From the IMG/VR virus record IMGVR_UViG_3300042371_001057, positions 1 through 21,657 of that record: a stretch of DNA of 21,657 nt; one strand, given 5' to 3'. The notes under the pieces are model-generated. The model was given only the letters and a program-made list of their open reading frames with translations. It was not told the DNA's origin and made no database searches. A program made the position numbers and the translations under genes. Positions 1-7,360 of the stretch are shown piece after piece; position 1 is the stretch's first letter, and the number at the start of each line of letters is the position of its first letter. This DNA is from a virus.

Positions 1-7
1 GGCCGGT

Positions 8-898
8 ATGGACTTCGTCCGCAACCGCGGCCTCGTCTACCCCGTCGCCGGCGCGGGCGTCGGGATGCCCTTCTACGCGGGCGCGACGGCGCTGGAGGGC
101 GCGACCGTGGAGTACACGTCGACGAGCGCCGGAAACCCGGTGGTGGTCCGCACGGTGCGGGCCAACACCTCGGGCGGTTGGGTCGCCAACGCGCCCGTCG
201 GCACCTACGCGTCGACGCGCCTCGAGCTGGAGAGCTACGACGCGGCCGATCCGACGAGCGGCCTACTCACGCTGCGGATGCCCTCGGCCGTCGTCCTCTT
301 CGACGCGATGGTCGGCACCGACACGCTCATGCTGCGGATCCCCGCCCAAGTCACGCCCGACGACTACATGACGATCGGCACGATGATCGTCGGGCGCGTC
401 CGCCTCTTCGGGCGGCAGTACAGCCGCGGGCGCGGGCTCACCTTCAAGCCAGCCTACGAGCTCGCCGAGACGCGCTCGGGCGCCCGGCGGGGGCGCGCCC
501 TCGGGCCGACTCGACGCGCGATGGAGATGGCGTGGGACGACGGCGTCGACACGACTGGGCTGCACACCCCCGGCACGGCGCCCGACTACTACGGCCTCGG
601 CTACGCCGGTGCCGACGGCCTCACCGCCATCGCGGACACGCCGCGGACGCTCGCGGGCATCATCGCCGAGACGGACGGCGCGGTCCTGCCGGTGGTCCTC
701 CTGCCCGCCATCCGGCAGCAGTCGAGCGCACCCGGTACCACCGGGCTCCAGCTCCTCGATCCCGAGGCGCACCTCTACGGGCGCGTGATGACGGAGACGC
801 TCCGGGTGGACGCGTCGAGCTCGGTGCGGGGTGACGAGCTCCGCGACCCCGGTGAGATGGTCCAGATCAGCACGGTACGCATCGAGGAGGAGGTCTGA
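8..898 (+). CDS. Phage structural (tail-associated) protein, possibly 5'-partial
   Basis: The protein is 296 aa from the first visible ATG, but the frame is open to the window edge and no clear ribosome site precedes this ATG, so the true start may lie outside. I do not recognise the family. The N-terminal half is rich in Val, Thr and Gly with short alternating strands, and no signal peptide or membrane segment is visible; this composition is common in virion proteins. Around residues 135-175 there is a basic stretch with several Arg-Gly pairs. It is the first of three genes linked by start/stop overlaps, the next of which carries a tail-fibre motif, so a tail-tip, baseplate or fibre-associated role is inferred from context only. 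Confidence 0.55.
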   Translation: MDFVRNRGLVYPVAGAGVGMPFYAGATALEGATVEYTSTSAGNPVVVRTVRANTSGGWVANAPVGTYASTRLELESYDAADPTSGLLTLRMPSAVVLFDAMVGTDTLMLRIPAQVTPDDYMTIGTMIVGRVRLFGRQYSRGRGLTFKPAYELAETRSGARRGRALGPTRRAMEMAWDDGVDTTGLHTPGTAPDYYGLGYAGADGLTAIADTPRTLAGIIAETDGAVLPVVLLPAIRQQSSAPGTTGLQLLDPEAHLYGRVMTETLRVDASSSVRGDELRDPGEMVQISTVRIEEEV

Positions 899-1344
899 TG
901 GCGACGACTACGGTGTGCCCTGTCGCGTGGATCCAGATCGGCAGCGCCCAAGCCGACGCGGCGGCGCGCGCCCTCATCGTCCAGGCGGGCTCGGGCGTGA
1001 CGCTGACGACGACGACGACCGGGGGCGTGGCGACGACGACGATCGCGGCCTCGGGCGGCGGCGGTGGCGGCACCCCGACTGGCGCGGCCTCCGGAGACCT
1101 CGCCGGCACCTACCCGGCGCCGACGGTGACGCAGGCCCGAGGCCTTCGCGAGTCGGCGGGCCCGACGACGTTGACGATGGGCGCGGTGGCCGACGGCCAA
1201 GTGCTCAAGCGCTCGGGCTCTACCATCGTCGGCGCGTTCCTCTCGCTCGCCCTCGTCGTGTCTCAGCCCGACGCCTACGTCGCGCTTGAAGGGCTCTCCG
1301 TCGTCTACCCGTCCATCATCTCGTCCGGAGGCACCGTCGCATGA
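898..1344 (+). CDS. Small tail-fibre-like structural protein
   Basis: 148 aa. The TGA of the previous gene and this ATG share one base (TGATG), so translation is probably coupled. A Thr-rich stretch and a poly-Gly linker (about residues 38-59) are followed by a GDLAGTYPAPTV segment near residue 67. That segment matches the G-D-L-x-G-x-Y-P-x-P-T-V motif often seen in phage tail-fibre and collagen-like adhesin proteins, where it precedes a receptor-binding or trimerisation region. The motif and linker are seen directly; the tail-fibre role is inferred from them and from the position between other structural genes and the lysis-like genes. It is short for a complete fibre, so it may be a fibre segment or connector that works with the neighbouring proteins. 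Confidence 0.6.
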   Translation: MATTTVCPVAWIQIGSAQADAAARALIVQAGSGVTLTTTTTGGVATTTIAASGGGGGGTPTGAASGDLAGTYPAPTVTQARGLRESAGPTTLTMGAVADGQVLKRSGSTIVGAFLSLALVVSQPDAYVALEGLSVVYPSIISSGGTVA

Positions 1345-2315
1345 GTCTCGCCCCTCTCGCATGGCGCTACGTCGGAGCGCAGGCCTTCGCCAGCGCGACC
1401 GTAGCCTCTGCCCTTGACGCGCTCTACACCCTCGGGCTCAAGGTCACCTACGACGACGCGACGACGCGGACGCCGGGCTCGGGCTCGGCGTGGACGTGGT
1501 CGCGCTTCCAAAACGCCAGCGTCACGGAGGCCTGCTACGCCACGCCGCCGACTGACACGCTTGGCCTCCGTGTGATCCTCGCCGGCGCAGCCGTGGCCCC
1601 CGTGCCGGTACAGACGATGGCGGTGCCCGATGTGGCCGCCGCGGGAACCATGCACTGCAACGTCGTGAAAAACGCCGGTGCGTTCGCGTCGTGGAACGCG
1701 GCTTCACCCTTCACTTCTGGGCAGACGTTCGGGTATTGGCGCGTGTGGGCCTCGGCGTCCGGGGCTGGCACCGTCCGGCTGTACGAGGGGACCGAGGCGG
1801 TCCTCGTGCTGATCTCGACGGGCGGCGGCAGCATCTACGGCGTGTTCCTCGGCGCCCTGCTCGACCCCGAGAGCCCCGACGTAACGAGCGATGCCGAGAG
1901 CGATGGCAAGCTCTACGGGATGATCACCTCGGGCATCGCGACCGCCATCAGTAGCGCGATGAACACGGCCACCGCGTTCCTGGACCATTCGGTCACCGCA
2001 AGCCAGAATCACGCCGGTCTATTTACGCCCAGCGGAAGCGCCCTTCTCACCATGAACCGCCGCGCCCCCGCCAATAACGCGTTGACGACGACCTCGCTGA
2101 AGACGCGCTCAGGTCGGTACGTCCGCGCGCCCTACGATTACAGGTCGACGGCCGCCGCACCCAACGACGCGTCACTCGGCCGCCTTCGAGAGGTCAGTAT
2201 GTTCGCCGATGGGAAGACCGGGACTCGGCTGATTTCGGGCGCGACCACCATCGGCTACCTCGTCAGCGGCTCGACTTCAATCGACCAGGACGCCATCATC
2301 CTGGCGCACGCATGA
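1341..2315 (+). CDS. Putative tail-fibre or receptor-binding-region protein
   Basis: 324 aa, starting at an ATG that overlaps the previous stop by 4 nt (ATGA). No family is recognised. The sequence is rich in Ala, Ser, Thr and Gly, lacks a signal peptide, and has a YWRVWASASGAGTVRLYEG segment that looks like beta-sandwich strands near residues 131-150. The DNA between about 1980 and 2300 is slightly less GC-rich than its surroundings, as is common for host-range parts of tail genes that are exchanged between phages. Position after the GDLAGTYP-motif protein and before the lysis-like genes fits the distal tail, where fibre and adhesin genes usually end the structural operon. The function is inferred from context. 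Confidence 0.5.
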   Translation: MSLAPLAWRYVGAQAFASATVASALDALYTLGLKVTYDDATTRTPGSGSAWTWSRFQNASVTEACYATPPTDTLGLRVILAGAAVAPVPVQTMAVPDVAAAGTMHCNVVKNAGAFASWNAASPFTSGQTFGYWRVWASASGAGTVRLYEGTEAVLVLISTGGGSIYGVFLGALLDPESPDVTSDAESDGKLYGMITSGIATAISSAMNTATAFLDHSVTASQNHAGLFTPSGSALLTMNRRAPANNALTTTSLKTRSGRYVRAPYDYRSTAAAPNDASLGRLREVSMFADGKTGTRLISGATTIGYLVSGSTSIDQDAIILAHA

Positions 2316-2515
2316 GCCCGGCCGTCGCCTGGGTCGCAGCCCTCGCCGCCGAGGGCCACACTCCCGTCCGCATCGAGGCGCCGGGCGTCCATCACGCCGA
2401 TCTCATCGCGGCTGGGTACGCGCCCGAGTCGGAGCGCGACGGGCGAGCCGGCCACATCGTCGTCACTGACACGAACGTCGCCGAGTGGGCGGCGAACCTG
2501 CCGGAAACGTGGTAG
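2312..2515 (+). CDS. Small hypothetical phage protein
   Basis: 67 aa, with its ATG overlapping the previous stop (ATGA). The protein is compact and acidic and ends in AEWAANLPETW. The segment HTPVRIEAPGVHHADLIAAGY has a mixed strand-helix look. No domain is recognised and no membrane segment or signal peptide is present. Coupling to the fibre-like gene and a following gap of only 22 nt suggest it belongs to the same structural/lysis transcript. A small tail-associated or chaperone role is possible but not supported by any motif. Confidence 0.5.
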   Translation: MSPAVAWVAALAAEGHTPVRIEAPGVHHADLIAAGYAPESERDGRAGHIVVTDTNVAEWAANLPETW

Positions 2516-2537
2516 TCTTGCGCGTGCGAGGTTGACT

Positions 2538-2849
2538 ATGCCTAACGACGCTCCCGCTTGGTACAGCAAAGCTTTCCGGGTCGAGGGCCCCGCCGGCATC
2601 CTCGCGATGCTCCTGTCCAGTGGAGTACTCGGCGCGACCGCAGCGGGCGGCGTCGGGGCCTACACACGCGACGGCGACCTTGCCGCGGTGGACGCTCGCG
2701 TAGATGCGCGCATGGGCGCGGTAGTCGAGCAGCTCCGGCGCGAAGCCCAAGTGGCGACCGAGGCGACCGAGGCCCTCGCTGGCGTGCGCTACGAGGAGAT
2801 CTTGCGCCGGCTCGACAGGATCGAGAGGCGGTTGGACACGACGCCTTGA
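2538..2849 (+). CDS. Membrane-anchored coiled-coil protein, holin-like candidate
   Basis: 103 aa. The ATG at 2538 is preceded at 2528-2531 by GAGG with good spacing; a TTG at 2532 would add two residues. Residues about 18-41 (GILAMLLSSGV onward to GGVGAY) form a single hydrophobic, Gly/Ala-rich segment. Residues about 53-100 are a charged heptad-like helix ending in EEILRRLDRIERRLD, a typical coiled coil. One transmembrane helix plus a cytoplasmic or periplasmic coil is an architecture seen in some phage holins and other lysis-module proteins. The gene lies after the tail genes and overlaps a DUF5675 gene by TTGA, the usual place for lysis genes. The membrane segment and coil are seen; holin function is inferred and uncertain. 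Confidence 0.5.
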   Translation: MPNDAPAWYSKAFRVEGPAGILAMLLSSGVLGATAAGGVGAYTRDGDLAAVDARVDARMGAVVEQLRREAQVATEATEALAGVRYEEILRRLDRIERRLDTTP

Positions 2850-3310
2850 CCCCGCCCACCCTCCGCATCCGCGTGACCCGCGACGAGCCGCACGACGCCG
2901 GCACGCTCGGCGTCGTCGAGCTCGACCTCCCCGACGACGGGGCCGGCTGGATGCCCTTCGGCTACTGCTCCGAGGACGTTGACCGGCGCCTCGAGGTCGA
3001 TCCCCGGATGAAGATCCCCGGGCAGACCGCGATCCCCACGGGCACCTACGCGGTGCGCCTCTACCACAGCCCGAAGCACGGCCCGGACACCCCCGAGCTC
3101 GTCGCCGTCCCCGGCTACCAGCACGTCCAGATCCACAGCGGCAACGGCGCACGCGACACGCTCGGGTGCCTCCTGTTCGGGCTCGGGCGCGACATCGGCG
3201 CGGGCATCGTGACGCGGAGCCGGCCCGCCTGCGCGTGGATCCGGGGCGAGATCGCCCGGGTCATCAAGGCCGGCGGCACGGTGACGGTGGAAGTCCGGAG
3301 GGCGGCATGA
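2846..3310 (+). CDS. DUF5675-family phage protein
   Basis: 154 aa from a TTG whose bases overlap the previous TGA (TTGA). An in-frame GTG at 2873 would remove nine residues but would also cut the first strand (LRIRVTRDE). The conserved pattern of DUF5675 is visible in order: GTLGVVEL near residues 19-26, KIPGQTAIPTGTY near 56-68, VPGYQHVQIHSGN near 88-100, and DTLGCLLFG near 104-112. His97 and Cys108 are candidate key residues. The family is common in phages and often sits in or beside lysis cassettes; its biochemical function is not established to my knowledge. No separate recognisable lysozyme or amidase is present in this window, so a cell-wall role is a reasonable but unproven idea. Confidence 0.8.
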   Translation: MTPPTLRIRVTRDEPHDAGTLGVVELDLPDDGAGWMPFGYCSEDVDRRLEVDPRMKIPGQTAIPTGTYAVRLYHSPKHGPDTPELVAVPGYQHVQIHSGNGARDTLGCLLFGLGRDIGAGIVTRSRPACAWIRGEIARVIKAGGTVTVEVRRAA

Positions 3311-3525
3311 CCAACCCCGACCGGTCCCAGCTCGCCGCCCTCGGGCGCCCCGTCGCCGTCCCCGGCGTCCACTTCCCGAGCGCGAGCGACGACGAGGCCC
3401 TGGGGCGCCACCTCCGCGCCGACGCAGCCGAGGACCTCGACGCGCTCCGGCGCGTGAGCGATGCGGCGATCGGGGACGAGCTCTTCCGGCGCCGTGAGGC
3501 GCGCACCCCGACAGGAGCGACATGA
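3307..3525 (+). CDS. Small hypothetical phage protein
   Basis: 72 aa, starting at an ATG that overlaps the DUF5675 stop (ATGA). The protein is charged and largely helical in appearance in its second half (SDDEALGRHLRADAAEDLDA onward). It has no membrane segment or signal peptide. An upstream in-frame extension exists inside the DUF5675 gene but is incompatible with that gene's strong conservation, so the overlapping ATG is preferred. Its neighbours on both sides are coupled by 4-nt overlaps. The function is unknown. Confidence 0.5.
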   Translation: MTNPDRSQLAALGRPVAVPGVHFPSASDDEALGRHLRADAAEDLDALRRVSDAAIGDELFRRREARTPTGAT

Positions 3526-3827
3526 CCCCCACCGATCGCCGCGCCCACCGCGCCGCCCGCATCGCCCACGCCCGCACCCGTCTCCCCGCGCGGTCCTGGC
3601 TCCGCGCCCGCATCGAGCCGCTCATCCTCGCCGGCCAGTCCGACGACCAGGTGGCGCGCCAGATCGCCACCGCCCTCGACGGCCTCTTCGCGCTGGACCG
3701 GCTCATCCCCGGCCCCGTGGGGCAGCTCGCCGAGGCGGTCGACGGGGACATCCTCTACGCCGTCGCGCTCCCGATCGTGAAGGGCGCGCGGCGCGCGATG
3801 GTCAAGGCGCAGATCGTGCACGCGTAG
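3522..3827 (+). CDS. Small hypothetical protein, last gene of the structural/lysis operon
   Basis: 101 aa, ATG overlapping the previous stop (ATGA). The N-terminus (residues 1-28) is very basic with many Arg and His, followed by helix-like segments; residues 75-90 (DILYAVALPIVKGARRAM) are moderately hydrophobic but too short and charged for a confident membrane helix. No family is recognised. A hairpin begins six nucleotides after the stop, and the opposing integrase gene ends about 240 nt further on, so this is the last gene of the rightward operon. Confidence 0.5.
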   Translation: MTPTDRRAHRAARIAHARTRLPARSWLRARIEPLILAGQSDDQVARQIATALDGLFALDRLIPGPVGQLAEAVDGDILYAVALPIVKGARRAMVKAQIVHA

Positions 3828-3832
3828 GGGGC

Positions 3833-3857
3833 AACCCTCAAGGAATTCGTGAGGGTT
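3833..3857 (+). terminator. Hairpin between convergent operons, possible terminator
   Basis: Perfect 8-bp inverted arms (AACCCTCA and TGAGGGTT) enclose a 9-nt loop and begin six nucleotides after the stop of the last rightward gene. There is no T-run on either strand, so intrinsic termination is uncertain. The position between convergent operons favours a transcription end; a recombinase-related site is the alternative. Confidence 0.4.
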
Positions 3858-3861
3858 CGGG

Positions 3862-4047
3862 GTGTGGGAAGACCGTGGGAAGACCGGGGCACGAATGGCC
3901 GTGGAGCGGCAATCCAGGCCAGCCAGAACCGCCGCTAAGTGCCCGTCATTACCCGCGAACCGCAGCCGAGCCGCACAGGTATGCCCTGTTCCAAGATCCG
4001 CATCAACAGCGGATCGTAGAGCGGTGTGGGAACGAGTGTGGGAAGAC
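3862..4047. other. attP: Candidate attP: paired integrase arm sites around a core inverted repeat
   Basis: The 9-nt direct repeat GTGTGGGAA occurs at 3862-3870, 4024-4032 and 4036-4044, and a further GTGGGAAGACC at 3875-3885 repeats 3864-3874 in tandem. This gives two pairs of like-oriented sites with 11- and 12-nt spacing, about one helical turn. Between the pairs, GATCCGC (3995-4001) and GCGGATC (4009-4015) form 7-bp inverted arms around a 7-nt centre, the geometry expected for core sites and overlap region of a tyrosine recombinase. The element lies directly after the integrase stop. By analogy with lambda-type attP, the tandem repeats would be arm sites and the inverted repeat the crossover core. 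No tRNA 3' end could be recognised. The repeats are seen; the assignment is inferred. Confidence 0.5.
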
Positions 4048-4069
4048 GGCCGGGGCCGCGTGTACCGCT

Positions 4070-5263
4070 TTACGACGACGTGAACGGGAGCACGGCCCCG
4101 AGCTGCGCGCGGGCCACAGCTCGCCGCTTGTCGTCGAGGCTCGGGCGCCGGTAGCGTCGGGCGGCCTCGGCGGCGGAGTGTCCCTGCACGCTCGCCCCCG
4201 TCGCCGGCTCCACGTCCGACCGGCCCATCTCGTCCGTGGCCCACCGGCGAATCGCGTGCGACGTGAAGCGCCCCTCGGCGAGCCCCAGTCGAGCGGCGAC
4301 CCGAGCGCAGGCGGCGGGTAGGAGCTTCATCGTGCGGCTCACCGCGGTGACGGGCTGGACCCCGAGCACCCACCGCGCGCGGATGTCGAGGGGCATCTGC
4401 CGGCGGCCCTGCCCCTTCGGGTCCTCGGTGCGGTCGCGCCAGGTGCGGAGGGCCTCGGCCACCTCGTCGCCGATCGGTACCTCGCGCTCGCCCGTCTTCG
4501 CTGCCCCCGCGTGCCGCCCGAGGGAGAGGTAGGGCATCGGCCCGAGCCGGCAGTCGGCCCACTCCAGAGCGGCGATCTCGCCCACGCGAGAGCCCGTGGC
4601 GTACATGAGCCAGATCAAGAGCCCGTAGCGGGGCGGGAGCTCCTCGATGAGCGCAAGGATCTCCTCTCGCGCCGGGGTGCGGGTGGGTCGCTTCGGGCGG
4701 GCGGCGAGCGGCTTTGGCGAGAGGATCGGGCACGTCGTCCACCGCTTCTGCCGGGCGTACTTCAGGACCATCTGGAGGACCGAGACGTCATCGTTGATCG
4801 TCTTCGTCGCGTGTCCCGCGGCGGCCCGAGCGAGCGCGTAGTCCTCGATCGCCGTCTCCTCGAGCGCGTCGAGGACCAGGTCCCCGATCGTGCCCTCGCG
4901 CTTCCGGGAGATGAGCCGCCGCACGCTCGCGGTGTAGGCGAGGAGGGTGCGCGCCGTGATCTGGTCGGCCTCCATCTCGCTCGCCTTCCGCCCGAGCCAG
5001 AGCTCGGCGGCGTCCCGGATCGTGTAGCCGCTGGACTCCCGAGCCGCCGGCGCCGCCGCGAGGTGGTCAGCTACCCACCGGATCGCCTTCGCCTCGATCT
5101 CGGCGTGCGTCCCGCGCCCGAGCACGGGCTTCTGCTTCTCGCCCTTGACGCACGAGTACCCCCTCCACCACCACCGCGCGTCCTTCTCGGTCGGCTCCCG
5201 CTCGGGGTAGACGGTCAGCGGGCCGACGACGATCGGATCGGGCTTGCGGGGAGGGCGGGCCAT
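4070..5263 (-). CDS. int: Tyrosine recombinase integrase
   Basis: 397 aa site-specific recombinase that would insert and excise the phage genome between attP and a host site. All catalytic residues are visible: Arg226 in ATGSRVGEI, Lys256 in AAKTGEREVP, His336 and Arg339 in SHAIRRW, His362 in GHSAAEAARRY, and the nucleophile Tyr371. Residues about 80-175 have the SAM-like core-binding fold (start TIRDAAELWL), and the first about 75 residues probably form the arm-binding domain. The length is typical of phage integrases. The stop lies just beside the candidate attP. No Shine-Dalgarno sequence precedes the ATG; the 27-nt gap from the excisionase-like gene instead holds a short hairpin (5277-5290), which may limit integrase translation. 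Expression is from the leftward operon. Confidence 0.95.
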   Translation of the reverse strand: MARPPRKPDPIVVGPLTVYPEREPTEKDARWWWRGYSCVKGEKQKPVLGRGTHAEIEAKAIRWVADHLAAAPAARESSGYTIRDAAELWLGRKASEMEADQITARTLLAYTASVRRLISRKREGTIGDLVLDALEETAIEDYALARAAAGHATKTINDDVSVLQMVLKYARQKRWTTCPILSPKPLAARPKRPTRTPAREEILALIEELPPRYGLLIWLMYATGSRVGEIAALEWADCRLGPMPYLSLGRHAGAAKTGEREVPIGDEVAEALRTWRDRTEDPKGQGRRQMPLDIRARWVLGVQPVTAVSRTMKLLPAACARVAARLGLAEGRFTSHAIRRWATDEMGRSDVEPATGASVQGHSAAEAARRYRRPSLDDKRRAVARAQLGAVLPFTSS

Positions 5264-5290
5264 CTCAGGAGGCTACGCGCCGACCGGCGC

Positions 5291-5548
5291 TCAGTCCACC
5301 GATACTCGACGTGCCCGGTCGACCGGCGGGCGTCTCGGAGGTGCGGCCACGAGCTGGGCGCCGTCCCGCTCCCGCTTGAGCGCCGCGTTGATCTCGCCGA
5401 CCTCGAAGCGCAGCCCCGCCCCCGGCGTCGGAAGCGCGAGCCCACGCGCCCGAGCCCACGCCAACGCCTTCTCCCGGCCGCAGCCGAGGTGGCGGGCGAG
5501 CTCGTCGTCCGTGAGGAGGTCGCGATCTCCGAGGCCGCGGGGTGCCAT
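5291..5548 (-). CDS. Excisionase-like small HTH protein
   Basis: 85 aa. Residues about 12-60 (LLTDDELARHLGCGREKALA, then the AWARARGL helix and the FEVGEINAALKRE end) fit the MerR/excisionase-type helix-turn-helix (HTH_17-like) used by recombination directionality factors. The tail of about 25 residues is basic and Pro-rich. It stops 27 nt before the integrase start and its own ATG lies 2 nt after the preceding gene's TAG. Excisionases typically bind att arms and bend DNA to favour excision over integration. The fold is read from the sequence; excisionase function is inferred from size and position. A repressor role cannot be excluded. Confidence 0.65.
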   Translation of the reverse strand: MAPRGLGDRDLLTDDELARHLGCGREKALAWARARGLALPTPGAGLRFEVGEINAALKRERDGAQLVAAPPRRPPVDRARRVSVD

Positions 5549-5550
5549 GG

Positions 5551-5985
5551 CTACGGCATCCCCGACACGATCTCAGACGCCATCCGCTCCCCACGCGCCC
5601 GAGCCTTGATGAGCTCACGCAGCCGCTCCACCTCGTCCAGCAGCGCCCCCACGTCCATCCGATACGCCGCCTGCCAGCCGGTGCCGGTGGCGCGGGAGAG
5701 CACCTGACGGATGCCGGTGAGGTCGAGGGATGCGACGGCGGGGGGCCCCTCGTCAATGGCGACGACTTCGGCGCCGGCCATGACTGCGCGCCACCATTCG
5801 ACGGACTCGCGACATGCGCCGCGCTCCCCGTCGACGATGGTGGTGTAGGTCCAGCTTACGAGCCACCCAGATACATCCAGCACGGTCGCCTCGTAGCCGG
5901 GAAGCCCGTACCGGACGACGTCGCCCGCCCGCGGATCCACCCGAGGATCGCGCCCCTCAACATCGGCGGGGGTGGGGCGGGTCAT
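5551..5985 (-). CDS. Hypothetical early-operon protein
   Basis: 144 aa from an ATG that overlaps the upstream gene's stop by 4 nt; the same frame is open much further upstream but would run through the neighbour's coding sequence. Residues about 18-50 (RAGDVVRYGLPGYEATVLDV onward) look like a small SH3-like beta barrel, and residues 108-132 (RMDVGALLDEVERLRELIKA) look like an amphipathic helix or short coiled coil. No known family is recognised. It is one of a run of small coupled genes between the recombination genes and the integrase, typical of accessory genes in leftward phage operons. Confidence 0.6.
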   Translation of the reverse strand: MTRPTPADVEGRDPRVDPRAGDVVRYGLPGYEATVLDVSGWLVSWTYTTIVDGERGACRESVEWWRAVMAGAEVVAIDEGPPAVASLDLTGIRQVLSRATGTGWQAAYRMDVGALLDEVERLRELIKARARGERMASEIVSGMP

Positions 5986-6335
5986 GGCGCACTCTCCAGG
6001 GCGGCGACCAGGGCCTCGGCTTCGGTGGTGTGATAGCCGCCAAACTCGCCACCGTCCCCGATTAGCGACCACATCCGCCCGCCGTTCAGGATCCCAACAA
6101 ACTGGCAAATGGCGCCAACGCCCTCGTCTTCGCACACCTCCCGCACCAACGCGAGGAGACAGCCGAGCGTGGCGGGGTCGGCCAACACCGGGAGTACCTC
6201 GGCTCCCGCGTACCAAGGCCAGTTCTCCCCCACGCGAGCGCGCCACGCGCCGTCCGCGAGGAGCATCCCCGGCATCCATCGCCAGCCCTTGCAGGCGACG
6301 GCGCGGCGGGAGAGGGCGATCTGCTCTTCGGTCAT
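5982..6335 (-). CDS. Hypothetical phage protein with WRWMPGM motif
   Basis: 117 aa. The ATG at 6335 is chosen over an upstream in-frame start because a strong GAGGAGAAG ribosome site precedes it and it overlaps the upstream stop (ATGA). The N-terminal part, ACKGWRWMPGM at about residues 12-22, resembles a motif I associate with many small prophage proteins of unknown function. The C-terminal GYHTTEAEALVAALE resembles the end of proteins that follow a date- or table-like repeat. It has no membrane segment. The gene is coupled on both sides by 4-nt overlaps. The function is unknown. Confidence 0.6.
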   Translation of the reverse strand: MTEEQIALSRRAVACKGWRWMPGMLLADGAWRARVGENWPWYAGAEVLPVLADPATLGCLLALVREVCEDEGVGAICQFVGILNGGRMWSLIGDGGEFGGYHTTEAEALVAALESAP

Positions 6336-6532
6336 GGCTTCTCCTCGCGGCGGTGCTCGCCGCTCTTGATTCGATCCGCACAGAACGACATCCAAGGATC
6401 CCCGCCGTCTTCAGCCCATCGCTCCAAAGCGGCCCCCACGGCGGCGCGCTCTTCCTGTGTCGCCATCTCCACGATGCGGGGCAGCGCATCCACAAGCGCA
6501 TCCAGGGCTTGCACCATCACCGACGCGCTCAT
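6332..6532 (-). CDS. Small hypothetical helical protein
   Basis: 66 aa from an ATG that overlaps the upstream stop (ATGA). The protein looks almost fully helical: VQALDALVDALPRIVEMATQ followed by EERAAVGAALERWAED, with a basic end. No domain is recognised. It is co-translated with genes on both sides in the leftward accessory block. Confidence 0.5.
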   Translation of the reverse strand: MSASVMVQALDALVDALPRIVEMATQEERAAVGAALERWAEDGGDPWMSFCADRIKSGEHRREEKP

Positions 6533-6741
6533 GACCGCAGGCTCCAGAGGTTGACGACCCCGCGGCCCATGTGGCGCGTGCGGGGGACGGTGACGCACTC
6601 GGCGATGCCGAGCAGGTAGAGGGCGCGGAGAGCGCCGCACGCCTGCGCGGTGCTCACGCCGATGGCTTCGGCGACCTCGGCAGCGGGGCTACTCGGCTCG
6701 GCCGCGAGGTAGTCGCGGGCTCGGGCGCGGATGGTGGTCAC
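6529..6741 (-). CDS. Small winged-helix-like protein
   Basis: 70 aa from a GTG that overlaps the upstream stop (GTGA); the longer reading frame upstream is low-complexity Gly/Ala and is not credible. The sequence VTTIRARARDYLAAEPSSPA then EVAEAIGVSTAQACGALRAL, LLGIAECVTV and GRGVVNLWSL follows the helix-turn-helix-wing order of a small winged-helix domain, with the recognition helix near residues 33-45. It could act as a DNA-binding regulator or DNA-mimic partner; no specific family is recognised. Confidence 0.55.
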   Translation of the reverse strand: MTTIRARARDYLAAEPSSPAAEVAEAIGVSTAQACGALRALYLLGIAECVTVPRTRHMGRGVVNLWSLRS

Positions 6742-6944
6742 GCCGGCACCGTGCCCAGCAGCGCCGCCCGGACCTCGGCCCCGTCCGCCGTCAGGATCCA
6801 CCGCCCCGCCGGCCGGGTGGTGGTCGGCCGCATGGACGCCAGCCCGAGCGTGCCCGCCTCGGCCCACAGCGCGGACGAGGGGGCGAGGTGGGGGGCGGCG
6901 AGGGCGTCGCGGAGCTCGGGGGTGAGGCGGGAGAGGCGGATCAC
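6738..6944 (-). CDS. Small hypothetical protein
   Basis: 68 aa, with a GTG start overlapping the upstream stop (GTGA). The order LSRLTPELRDALAA, SALWAEAGTLGLA and RWILTADGAEVRAALLG resembles a reduced winged-helix domain ending in a short wing and an L-T-A-D-G turn, similar in flavour to its neighbour at 6529-6741. No family is recognised with confidence. The gene is coupled to both neighbours. Confidence 0.5.
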   Translation of the reverse strand: MIRLSRLTPELRDALAAPHLAPSSALWAEAGTLGLASMRPTTTRPAGRWILTADGAEVRAALLGTVPA

Positions 6945-7360
6945 GACAGCGCCCCGCCGACGTACCCGCCGCGCCCGGCGGCGAGGGCGTCCTCGGCCGC
7001 TTCGGCGCGGGCGACTACGTCGTGGTAGTCGACCTCAAAGGCTTTGACGCCAGCAAGGACGCCGCGGATGGCTTTCAGCTCGGCGAGCTCGCGGAGCAGC
7101 TCGGCGTCGTCGTGTACCTCGAGAAGGCCGAGTTCCTCGCGGATGGTCCCGACGAGGTCTCTGAGCTGGTCACGCTCGGCGGCGAGGGCGCGCACGCTGT
7201 CCCCCTCCTCGAGCTTGTCGTATGGGTCGACGCCGGCCTCGTCGAGGGCCGCGAGCACGTCGTACAGGCGAGCCTCGAAGCCCGCGGCCTCCTGTCGCCA
7301 GAACTCAACAGTGGCAGCGCCACCCGGGGGGATCGTGACGCCCGATTCAGCCCGCCTCAC
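6941..7360 (-). CDS. Coiled-coil hypothetical protein
   Basis: 139 aa from a GTG overlapping the upstream stop (GTGA). Residues about 15-130 are mostly charged helix with heptad spacing (VRALAAERDQLRDLVGTIRE and AELLRELAELKAIRGVLAGV), a clear coiled-coil pattern. The C-terminus is Gly-rich. Such proteins are frequent in the small-gene blocks of phages and may dimerise, but nothing indicates a specific role. It has no membrane segment or signal peptide. Confidence 0.6.
   Translation of the reverse strand: MRRAESGVTIPPGGAATVEFWRQEAAGFEARLYDVLAALDEAGVDPYDKLEEGDSVRALAAERDQLRDLVGTIREELGLLEVHDDAELLRELAELKAIRGVLAGVKAFEVDYHDVVARAEAAEDALAAGRGGYVGGALS

Noticed and set aside
3980-4050. Possible tRNA fragment (7-bp stem with 7-nt loop, GTTCCAAGATCC)
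   Set aside because: The loop lacks a purine after the would-be anticodon and no D-arm, T-arm or acceptor pairing could be fitted.
3862-4083. Open frame of 73 codons across the attP candidate
   Set aside because: It reads through the direct repeats and the core palindrome, has no ribosome site and overlaps the integrase end; the repeats explain the sequence better.
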